Of a stretch of 32,616 nt of DNA, positions 16,029 to 23,404 are shown piece by piece. Below the pieces are notes generated by a model, which was given only the letters and a program-made list of their open reading frames with translations, ran no database searches and had not been told where the DNA came from. Every line of letters starts with the position of its first letter. Positions within the stretch are counted from its first letter, which is position 1. This DNA comes from an uncultured Planctomycetaceae bacterium (GTDB lineage Bacteria; Planctomycetota; Planctomycetia; Planctomycetales; Planctomycetaceae). The stretch is from assembly GCA_903924405.1 (NCBI GenBank), contig CAIYBH010000460.1, forward strand, positions 1-32,616. The letters are read 5' to 3'. The position numbers and the translations under genes were made by a program.

Positions 16029-16598
16029 TGTCTGGATGCCTGAAAAAGGTTGTTCTACGGACTGGAATCAGTGGCCGCAACCGCAACATCAGTCGCCCCG
16101 GGATTCACGTTCAACGGAGCACGAACGGGAGCCTGCAGCAAGACCGAGAAACCGCGTGTAATTCGAGATTCGGCCCAAAGCCCGAAGTGCGATGTCATTC
16201 GTCTCCCGAATTCGCTGCCACCAACACGGAACTTCCACCGACGCAGCGAGGGGAATCATAACGCAAGTTGACTGAAAATCGAACTCAGCCAAATTGAATT
16301 CAGGGAAACACGGGAGGCAGTGAATCGACCGCGAAGTACTTACGGCCGGGCGTGGGTGAGGTTGACGTTGCAGTCCGGCGGAAGGAAGCCGGTAACAGAC
16401 ACCGACCGCTTTCTGCTGCCAACGCAACCAGTCCGTCATCCGCAAACATGTTTCGGAAACGCAACCGGCCGTTAAATCCGGCAGAATACGACCTTCGACA
16501 CGCAGATTTGCCCCAGCAACCCAAGTGCATTATTTAACGCCTCACCCACAGGTGGTATTTGTTTAGGTATTTACATCCACTATGAAACAGGTGGGATT
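16029..16598. other. Divergent non-coding interval
   Basis: No convincing gene in 570 bases. It separates the minus-strand squalene-cyclase-like operon from the plus-strand ComEA-like gene and must contain promoters for both. Near the right end is a twelve-base direct repeat (see the entry at 16548-16598). I could not place -35/-10 boxes reliably; a TTGTTT/TATGAA pair at 16559-16586 would leave too short a leader for the ribosome binding site. Confidence 0.45.
16548..16598 (+). repeat. Repeated 12-mer ACAGGTGGKATT before the ComEA-like gene
   Basis: ACAGGTGGTATT at 16548-16559 recurs as ACAGGTGGGATT at 16587-16598, 39 bases apart start to start. The second copy ends exactly at the ATG and supplies the ribosome binding site (AGGTGG). 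The first copy is also half of a small dyad, CACC-CACA-GGTG. This may be a regulatory duplication or chance. Confidence 0.35.
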
Positions 16599-17093
16599 AT
16601 GAATCGAGGGCAATCGACACGGTCCGCATTCCTCTCGCCAACTCACGGCTCGGCGTCTGTCGAGCACAGCACTTTGAGCGGTTCCGCGTCGTCCGATGGA
16701 ATGAAGAAACAGGGGCAAGGACGCCTGCAACGATGGACCGCGGGGCAGTTGCTGAACGGACTGATGCTGGCGCTGGTGGCCGTACTGCTGGTGGAATGGT
16801 TCTGGGTGGTGACTCGCAGGCCGCAGCCGTTTCTGATTCAACGCGGCTCGGATTTCCAGAATACGTTTCGTCTGGAGATCAACTCGGCAACCTGGGTGGA
16901 ATGGATGCAGTTACAGGGCATTGGACCGTCGATGGCCAATCGCATTGTTGCCGATCGGCAGGTGAATGGTCCGTTTGCATCGATCGAGGATCTGGCCCGA
17001 GTTCCCGGAATTGGCTCTGGCACACTCGACCGGATCCGTCCATCGCTTACAATCCGGCATGAACAGAAAACAGCTCAGCGAAGCAACCCATAA
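16599..17093 (+). CDS. Membrane-anchored ComEA-like helix-hairpin-helix protein
   Basis: A 164-residue protein with a polar N-terminal stretch of about 48 residues, one membrane segment (about 50-71, LLNGLMLALVAVLLVEWFWVV), and a ComEA-type paired helix-hairpin-helix domain at 92-150. The domain begins LEINSATWVEWMQLQGIGP and includes a second GIG at 137-139 (DLARVPGIGSGTLDRIRP). HhH domains bind DNA backbone non-specifically; ComEA receives DNA during natural uptake. The usual N-terminal arrangement (short cytoplasmic tail, domain outside) is plausible. ATG 16599 has AGGTGG just upstream; a Met at residue 35 is a possible shorter start. Its last 35 bases overlap the start of the ABC exporter gene in another frame, implying linked expression. 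A role in DNA uptake is inferred from the domain only, since no other competence gene is nearby. Confidence 0.75.
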   Translation: MNRGQSTRSAFLSPTHGSASVEHSTLSGSASSDGMKKQGQGRLQRWTAGQLLNGLMLALVAVLLVEWFWVVTRRPQPFLIQRGSDFQNTFRLEINSATWVEWMQLQGIGPSMANRIVADRQVNGPFASIEDLARVPGIGSGTLDRIRPSLTIRHEQKTAQRSNP

Positions 17094-19071
17094 GTCCTCA
17101 GAATCCCTCGCAGATTCTGCGTCCACCAGTCGGTCCCAGGAAGTCGCTCCGACACTGGTGGGCAGTTTCCGTCGGTTTCAGGCCTACAGGCAACAGGTGC
17201 GTCTGCGGCAGCTGCCTGGCGGCAGCGTGCATTCAAAAAGCGAGACGCGTGCGGCAAAAGACCGGGTCCGCAGTTCATGGCAACTGGTCCGTGAATTCGG
17301 GGGACTTCTGCGGTCTTACCGCGGGCCGCTCTTACTCTCCCTTGCCACAGTCACGGTTTCGACCCTGCTGGGCCTGATCCCACCGGCGGGCACCAAGTTC
17401 GTCGTGGACTACGCACTGGGTGGCAAGCCACTTCCGTCGTTTCTGCAGGGCTACACGTGGCTCAGCAGTCCCGTGCGGCTGTTATCGGTCGCGGTTGTCG
17501 CGGTTGCGGTAGTTTCCCTGCTGCGGATTTCAATTCACATCTGGGGCCGCTGGCACGCCACAAAGATCTCCAAAAGTCTGCAGCTGGCCATCCGTCGTCG
17601 CGTGTTTGATCATGCGATACGGCTGCCGCTGCACCGTGTGCAGAGCATGCGTTCCGGTGGTGTTGCCTCGGTGCTGCGTGAGGACGGAGGCAGTGTCGGC
17701 GAACTGGTCTTCGGGATGCTTTACAATCCGTGGCGGGCAGTAATCCAGCTGGTGGGCAGCTTGATCGTGCTGGCATGGGTCGACTGGACGCTGCTGGTGG
17801 GCGCTTTTGTGCTGTTACCTTCGGCCTTCCTGACGCACCGTGCGTGGGTGCGTGTGATTCGTCCGCAGTTCAAAGCGATTCGCAAGCAGCGGGAACAGAT
17901 TGACGCCGGGGCCGCAGAATCGTTTGCCGGAATTCGGATCGTGCGTGCCTTCAGCCGACAGAAACGCGAGGCATTGCGATTTGCCGAAGAAAACAATCTG
18001 ATGGCGCGGCAGGAACTGTACGCATGGTGGTGGATGCGATTTGTCGAAATCGTCTGGGAAGCCATGATTCCAATCGCCAGCGCGGGGCTGCTGTTTTACG
18101 GGGGCTGGCGAGTCACCAACGGCCACATGACCACCGGTGACCTGATGATGTTCCTCGTGTACCTGCTGATGCTGCTGGAACCACTCGCCGCACTGTCCAC
18201 CAGCGCGACTCAGTTTCAAAACAGCCTCAGCGGACTGGATCGCATTCTGGATCTGCTGGAAGAACCCCCGGAGATGGTTTCGACCGCGACCAGTATCCAT
18301 GTGCAGCCGGCAGCCATTTCAGGCGCGATTGAATTCGAGCACGTAAGTTTCACCTATCCCGGAACGGAAATGTCGGCCCTGCGCGATATCTGCCTGAAGG
18401 TGGCGCCCGGGCAAACCGTCGCTCTGGTGGGGCCCAGCGGTGCAGGCAAGACCACTCTCTGCAACCTGGTTGCTCGCTTCTATGACCCCGCAAGTGGACG
18501 AATTCTGCTGGACGGTCGTTACCTGCGTGATTTCGATGTGGAATCGTTTCGATCACTCCTCGGCGTGGTGGAACAGGATGTGTTTCTGTTCGACGGGACC
18601 ATCGGACAGAATATCGCTTATTCCCGTAAGCACGCCACGACGGAACAGATTATTGCCGCAGCGGAAGCCGCGCATGTGATGGAATTTGTCAGGAAGATGC
18701 CCGCGGGTCTGGATACGATCATCGGAGAACGCGGCGTTCGACTCAGCGGGGGCCAGCGTCAGCGTCTGGCCATTGCCCGCGCGATCCTCGCAAATCCTCG
18801 TCTGCTGATTCTCGACGAAGCCACCAGCAACCTCGACACCGACAGTGAGCAGCTGATTCAGCAGAGTCTGACGCAACTGATGAAACGCCGCACGTGTTTC
18901 GTCATCGCCCATCGGCTCAGCACAATTGCAGGCGCAGATCTGATTGTGGTCATCGAAAATGGCAGGATTCAGCAGACCGGAACGCATCATCAACTGATGT
19001 CAGAGGGCGGGCGTTATCGGGCGATGGTCGAGCAGCAGGTCAAAATGGCACTGGGCACAGTCGTTGTCTGA
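17059..19071 (+). CDS. ABC exporter, fused permease and ATPase (MsbA/LmrA type)
   Basis: A 670-residue half-transporter. A hydrophilic N-terminal extension of about 80 residues precedes the exporter transmembrane domain (first helix near LLLSLATVTVSTLLGLIPPAG; coupling-helix region ARQELYAWWWMRFVEIVWEA). The ATPase has Walker A GPSGAGKTT (458-466), Q-loop VVEQDVFLFDGT, signature LSGGQ (562-566), Walker B LLILDEATSNLD with Asp586 and Glu587, and switch His618 in IAHRLST. All catalytic residues are present. It would work as a dimer in the inner membrane to export lipids, peptides or drugs; the substrate cannot be told. ATG 17059 overlaps the ComEA-like gene by 35 bases and lacks a ribosome binding site, so expression may depend on translation of the upstream gene. 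Alternative later starts exist in the extension. Confidence 0.9.
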   Translation: MNRKQLSEATHKSSESLADSASTSRSQEVAPTLVGSFRRFQAYRQQVRLRQLPGGSVHSKSETRAAKDRVRSSWQLVREFGGLLRSYRGPLLLSLATVTVSTLLGLIPPAGTKFVVDYALGGKPLPSFLQGYTWLSSPVRLLSVAVVAVAVVSLLRISIHIWGRWHATKISKSLQLAIRRRVFDHAIRLPLHRVQSMRSGGVASVLREDGGSVGELVFGMLYNPWRAVIQLVGSLIVLAWVDWTLLVGAFVLLPSAFLTHRAWVRVIRPQFKAIRKQREQIDAGAAESFAGIRIVRAFSRQKREALRFAEENNLMARQELYAWWWMRFVEIVWEAMIPIASAGLLFYGGWRVTNGHMTTGDLMMFLVYLLMLLEPLAALSTSATQFQNSLSGLDRILDLLEEPPEMVSTATSIHVQPAAISGAIEFEHVSFTYPGTEMSALRDICLKVAPGQTVALVGPSGAGKTTLCNLVARFYDPASGRILLDGRYLRDFDVESFRSLLGVVEQDVFLFDGTIGQNIAYSRKHATTEQIIAAAEAAHVMEFVRKMPAGLDTIIGERGVRLSGGQRQRLAIARAILANPRLLILDEATSNLDTDSEQLIQQSLTQLMKRRTCFVIAHRLSTIAGADLIVVIENGRIQQTGTHHQLMSEGGRYRAMVEQQVKMALGTVVV

Positions 19072-19348
19072 GATCGAGATCGGGCCGATCAACGCGATCA
19101 CGGCGGCGACTTGCACGCATGGGATTCCCCCTGCCGGCAAGAATTGTCCCATCGCCTCGAGGCACAGAACTGCTACACTGGTGCCACAGGTCAGCGGCCG
19201 ACAGGCCGTCGCGCATCCTCGGGTGAAACGTATTGGCGGCACCGATGGCTGCAGCTTCCGAACGACGGTCCCACAACTTGCCGACAAGTATACTGTCAGA
19301 AACTGGGGCCTGTCACATCGACTTTCCATCAGTGGATTGAGGGCTTTC

Positions 19349-20659
19349 ATGCATCCGGTCGTGCGTTACAGTGAACAGGCATTGCGGTCTGCCGATCAGG
19401 CGATTGGATTTCTGATGCAGCAGGCAGTGGAAAACGCCGACTGTATCTCGCTGGCCGCTGGGCTGGTGGACGAACATTCGCTGCCCGTGGATCTGACGCG
19501 CGACACGCTGCAGCATCTGTTGCAGGAATCAGCAGCGGGACGCAAGCTGTTGCAGTACGGAACGACTCAGGGACCAGAACCGCTGCGCAGGATTTTTCGC
19601 ACCTGGCTGGCAGGTCTTGAGCAGCGGAGTGACGGTCTGGCCGACGTCCCGCTGTCCCGTTTCTTTCTGACGACCGGTTCGCAGCAGTTGCTGTCGCTGA
19701 TTGTGCAGGCCTTGTTCAATCCAGGCGATATCTGTCTTGTGGCAGCCCCTACCTACTTTGTGTTTCTGGGCGTGCTGCAGGCGGCGGGGGCCACCACGAT
19801 TCCTGTGCAATCCGATGAACACGGAATGCGTCCGGAGGCACTGCAGCAGGCCCTGCAGGCACTTGAGCATTCCGGACAATTGCCCCGAGTGCGTCTGATT
19901 TATGTCGTCAGTGACTTTGAAAACCCGTCCGGGGTCAGCATTTCGGCCGAACGCCGCCCGGAACTGCTGCGACTGGCGCGCGCCTACTCCCGCGATTCCC
20001 GCATTTTTCTCCTCGAAGATTCGGCCTATCGCGAACTGCGTTACGATGGTGACCCGCCGCCAAGCATCTGGTCCTTCGATCACGATCAGGACACCGTGAT
20101 TCTGGCTCAGACATTTTCCAAGAGCTTTTCGCCCGGGATTCGTGTGGGACTGGGAGTTCTGCCGCAGTCTCTCGTCAAGGCGGTTTCTGACCTGAAAGGC
20201 AATGAAGACTTCGGGTCAGCTCATCTGAATCAGCACATCGTCGCTGCCACTCTGAAAAACGGGACTTATCAGCAGCATGTTGAACGGGTCCGGAACAGTT
20301 ATCGTGAGAAGCGGGACGCGATGCTGCGGGCCGCGGATCGTGAATTCGCGGGGATCCCCGGCGTCACCTGGTTTCGCCCCGCAGGCGGCATGTACGTCTG
20401 GATGCGTTTGCCGGAGACGATCGAAACGGGATTTCACAGTGCCCTGTTTCGACAGGCCACGCAGACCGACAAAGTCATGTATGTTCCCGGAGAATTGTGT
20501 TATCCCCAGGATTGGCCGCAGCGGCCTCGCAATGAAATGCGGCTGAGTTTTGGTGTGCAGTCGGTGACCGGCATCGAAGAAGGCATACGACGACTGGCCA
20601 ATGCGGTACGCGCGGTGATGGCCGAACAACCCGCTGGTGGCGGAGCGATTTCGGCATGA
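19349..20659 (+). CDS. PLP-dependent aminotransferase, class I/II (aminoadipate transaminase-like)
   Basis: A 436-residue fold-type I aminotransferase. Visible residues: Lys258 in TFSKSFSPGIRVG, which forms the Schiff base with PLP; Asn192 in FENPSG (NPSG instead of NPTG); Asp224 and Tyr227 in EDSAYRELRYDG; and Arg398 in MRLSFG, which binds the substrate carboxylate. The N-terminal segment CISLAAGLVDEHSLPV and QYGTTQGPEPLRR fit the LysN/2-aminoadipate and MocR-like branch. The substrate is probably an amino acid with a long or aromatic side chain, but this is not fixed. I chose ATG 19349 because GAGGG lies about seven bases upstream; the frame stays open upstream to 19064 but that part does not look like the family. 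The stop codon overlaps the next start as ATGA, so the two genes are translationally coupled. Confidence 0.88.
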   Translation: MHPVVRYSEQALRSADQAIGFLMQQAVENADCISLAAGLVDEHSLPVDLTRDTLQHLLQESAAGRKLLQYGTTQGPEPLRRIFRTWLAGLEQRSDGLADVPLSRFFLTTGSQQLLSLIVQALFNPGDICLVAAPTYFVFLGVLQAAGATTIPVQSDEHGMRPEALQQALQALEHSGQLPRVRLIYVVSDFENPSGVSISAERRPELLRLARAYSRDSRIFLLEDSAYRELRYDGDPPPSIWSFDHDQDTVILAQTFSKSFSPGIRVGLGVLPQSLVKAVSDLKGNEDFGSAHLNQHIVAATLKNGTYQQHVERVRNSYREKRDAMLRAADREFAGIPGVTWFRPAGGMYVWMRLPETIETGFHSALFRQATQTDKVMYVPGELCYPQDWPQRPRNEMRLSFGVQSVTGIEEGIRRLANAVRAVMAEQPAGGGAISA

Positions 20660-21672
20660 CCAGCGAGCAGTCATGGCAGCCGTCCTGCAGTGTCGCCATG
20701 CTGCAAATGCGTGCGGCGATGCTGCAGGCCATCAGACTGCTTTTTCAGCAGCATGGGTACATGGAAGTGCAGACCCCCTGTCTCTCCCGGGACATCGTGA
20801 TTGATGCGCATCTGGAACCGTTTCAACTGCTGGAACGTGGACAGCGCTGGTATCTCCAGACGTCCCCTGAAGCACATATGAAACGCTTGCTGGCCGCGGG
20901 CAGCGGATCAATTTTTCAGGTCACGCCGGTCTTCCGGCGCGACGAATTGGGTGAACGCCACAATCCTGAATTCCTGATGATTGAGTGGTATGGGGTCGGC
21001 AGCACCTGGCAGCAGCAGCTGATCTTTACGGAAACACTGGTACGCACGGCGGTGCAGGCGGCGATCCCGTTTCGGCAGCAACCGGCAACGGTCTGGCCCC
21101 ATCACCCCTTTCGCTACGTGACCTACGCCGACGCATTCCGGCAGGCACTGGGAATCGACGTGCATCTGGCGGGAATTGAGGACTTGCGGCGGATCGCGCT
21201 GCAGAGATCGCTGCCAATCCCGGAGACGGGACCAGAGCCATCGCTGGATGACTGGCGCAACCTGTTGCTGGCCATGCTGATTGAGCCTCAGCTGGGCGGG
21301 GTCATGGGGCAGGAACGCCCGGAATTCCTGTGCGACTATCCCCCGACTCAGGCTGCCCTCGCCGTAGTCACCGACACGGACCCGCCGGTAGCACGGCGGT
21401 TTGAGCTGTATATTCGGGGGATTGAGCTGTGCAACGGCTATCAGGAACTGACGGATCCCGTCGAACTGACAAGCCGCGAACAACTCCAGAACACCGGGCG
21501 AAAGGCAGACGATCGAGCGGAGTTGCCTGGAGCGCCGCGACTGACGGCAGCTCTGCAGACCGGGCTGCCGGAATGCTCAGGAGTCGCACTGGGATTTGAT
21601 CGTCTGGCGATGATAGCCGCCGGAGTCGACTGCATTGAAGACGTCATGCCATTTCCTGGAATGCGCGCCTGA
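20656..21672 (+). CDS. epmA: EF-P lysine ligase EpmA (GenX/PoxA type)
   Basis: A 338-residue class II lysyl-tRNA synthetase-like catalytic core without the N-terminal anticodon-binding domain, as in EpmA (about 325 residues in E. coli). Evidence: QTSPEAHMKRLLAAGSGS, motif 2 at FRRDELGERHNPEFLMIEW (from Phe93, Arg94), ELYIRGIELCNGYQEL, and motif 3 GVALGFDRL (309-317). EpmA activates beta-lysine with ATP and attaches it to a conserved lysine of elongation factor P, which eases translation of polyproline stretches. Neither EF-P nor the EpmB aminomutase is in this window. The ATG is inside the stop of the aminotransferase gene (ATGA overlap), so both are made from one message. Whether the aminotransferase matters for the modification is unknown. 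Confidence 0.9.
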   Translation: MTSEQSWQPSCSVAMLQMRAAMLQAIRLLFQQHGYMEVQTPCLSRDIVIDAHLEPFQLLERGQRWYLQTSPEAHMKRLLAAGSGSIFQVTPVFRRDELGERHNPEFLMIEWYGVGSTWQQQLIFTETLVRTAVQAAIPFRQQPATVWPHHPFRYVTYADAFRQALGIDVHLAGIEDLRRIALQRSLPIPETGPEPSLDDWRNLLLAMLIEPQLGGVMGQERPEFLCDYPPTQAALAVVTDTDPPVARRFELYIRGIELCNGYQELTDPVELTSREQLQNTGRKADDRAELPGAPRLTAALQTGLPECSGVALGFDRLAMIAAGVDCIEDVMPFPGMRA

Positions 21673-21838
21673 CTCGCGGATTTCTCTGGCATCCAATTCA
21701 GGCCAATCACCGCTGTGCACCAAATCGCCACTGAACTATGATCCGTGTACATCGCTGCACTTTTATGGACATTCTGCATTTCGCAGCGGACCGGAATTGC
21801 CGCCACGACATTGACGGAACGGACCCAGACAGGACCTC

Positions 21839-22927
21839 ATGACCACCAAACAAAACGATGCCAGCGTTTCTGCCGCGAACTCGCCGATCTGGCTGGCCGA
21901 ACTGTCATTGCTGTCGGTCGCAGTCATCTGGGGAGTCAACATCCCGATCATGAAGATTGCGTTGGCCATGCAGATGGACCGATTCGCCCTGAACGGTCTG
22001 CGATTGGTGATTTCTTCGGCCACACTGCTGTGCTTTGCCGCGCTGGAATATCGCCGGGGGATTCGTCCGCAACTGCGACAGAACTGGCCCCGTCTGCTGG
22101 CCTATGCGCTGGTCGTTTCCGTCCTGTACCAAATGTTGTTCCTGCTGGCTGTTTCGCAGACGACTTCCGCTGACATCGCGTTGATCATGGCCACCGTGCC
22201 GATGTGGACGGCGATCGGTGCCCGGATTTTCCTCAGGGAAATTCTCGTTCCGCGCGCCTGGCTGGGACTATGGGTAGCCTTCGCCGGAACAGTGATTGTC
22301 ACGCTGCAGGGAAGCCCGGGATCTCCGGCGACAGCCTCCGACAGTACCCAGACCGTGATCACCGAAACAGATGACGCCGACCGCGCGACGGCATTACTGA
22401 CGGTCGAAGGCCTTGAACACCCGGCCGCCGTACTGCCCGACAAAGCTCAGGACAGCGCGGCCAATGTGCAGGCGACGGAGGCGGAAACACTGCGTCGATT
22501 TATGGGAAATCTGATTGCCCTCGCTGCAGCGCTGATGTGGTCAGGCGGCACGATTCTCAGTCGACCGATGCTGCAGAAGATTTCGCCCGTTCAGCTCTCG
22601 GCCTTTTCCGCCACGACAGGTCTGCCCTTTCATCTGGCTGTGGCCTGGCCGGCGCTCCCCGCCAGCCTCGAACTACTCAAACAGATCCCGATGGATTTGT
22701 GCCTGTTGTATTCCGGAGTGTTGTCGACGGGGCTGGCCCTGCCGATGTGGAGCTATGGCGTCAAGCTTGCGGGAGCTGCGCACGCCACCATGTTTCAGAA
22801 TCTCAGCCCTGTCGTGGCGATCATTGCCGCGTGGCTGATGCTGGGCGAGCCACTTTCGGCAGCACAGATTATTGGTGGGGTACTGATTCTGGGGGGCCTG
22901 ATTGTGATGCGTTCTGCCAGAACTTAG
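21839..22927 (+). CDS. DMT superfamily transporter, two EamA domains
   Basis: A 362-residue integral membrane protein with two EamA repeats, each about five helices (roughly residues 18-155 and 222-360). The first opens with LLSVAVIWGVNIPIMKIAL, the conserved small-residue and Pro pattern of the family, and the second with LIALAAALMWSGGTILSRP. The repeats are joined by an unusually long hydrophilic linker (about 160-218) rich in Asp, Glu, Ala and Thr; most EamA proteins have only a short loop there. These transporters export amino acids or other metabolites; the substrate is not determined. The start is supported by AGGA six bases before ATG 21839. It follows epmA by 166 bases; a TATGAT at 21737-21742 might be a -10 element, so it may be independently transcribed. 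Confidence 0.88.
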   Translation: MTTKQNDASVSAANSPIWLAELSLLSVAVIWGVNIPIMKIALAMQMDRFALNGLRLVISSATLLCFAALEYRRGIRPQLRQNWPRLLAYALVVSVLYQMLFLLAVSQTTSADIALIMATVPMWTAIGARIFLREILVPRAWLGLWVAFAGTVIVTLQGSPGSPATASDSTQTVITETDDADRATALLTVEGLEHPAAVLPDKAQDSAANVQATEAETLRRFMGNLIALAAALMWSGGTILSRPMLQKISPVQLSAFSATTGLPFHLAVAWPALPASLELLKQIPMDLCLLYSGVLSTGLALPMWSYGVKLAGAAHATMFQNLSPVVAIIAAWLMLGEPLSAAQIIGGVLILGGLIVMRSART

Positions 22928-23404
22928 CGGATCGCCATCTGCAGAACCCCGTGAGACGCAGCCACTTCCGCAGCGCAAACACGTTCGTATCCGTTCAGCA
23001 GCGAGAACGGGGCCGGCCATGACCGAGCCATGACCGAGCCATGACCGTCATGCTCGCTGCTTGTAAAAGACAGGTCGCGAAGCTCTCAGCACATTGCGTG
23101 CTCAGATATCACGATGCCCCCGCGCATTTCGGACTTCGTCTGGAAACGATCCGGCAGCGCTGTGTGGAAAGCCATGGCGGGAAATGGCATACTCCGCAGT
23201 AGCCCGGTATGACGCAGCCGCCGAATCTGCGAATGGCGTCTTCCGGGTATCAACGTCTGACGCCTGCGTTTGCGGGCCACCGCAAGATGCTCTCCACAGA
23301 AACAGACCGCAGACCATCGGGCTTCCATGGGCCTTAAGTCCGGAAAATCTGCGATTGCCTTCCGTCAAGTCTCACCACCAATTCTCCTGCCTGGATGCTG
23401 ATTC
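22928..23404. other. Non-coding interval with an 11-bp triplicate
   Basis: No convincing gene in 477 bases between the transporter and the giant cytochrome gene. Short open frames on both strands overlap one another and show no recognisable motif. The only structure seen is the 11-base tandem repeat at 23016-23048. The promoter of the downstream gene is expected here but is not visible to me. Confidence 0.45.
23016..23048. repeat. Tandem 11-bp repeat GCCATGACCGA, three copies
   Basis: GCCATGACCGA at 23016-23026 and 23027-23037, then GCCATGACCGT at 23038-23048. Two exact units and one with a changed last base. A short slippage array of no evident function. Confidence 0.85.

Noticed and set aside
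16089..16445. A 118-codon minus-strand open frame in the 570-base gap
   Set aside because: Arg/Ser/Cys-rich composition without a domain or ribosome binding site; it probably arises by chance.
19174..19294. TACACT and TATACT sequences upstream of the aminotransferase as promoters
   Set aside because: No -35 box at an acceptable distance for either; too weak to list.
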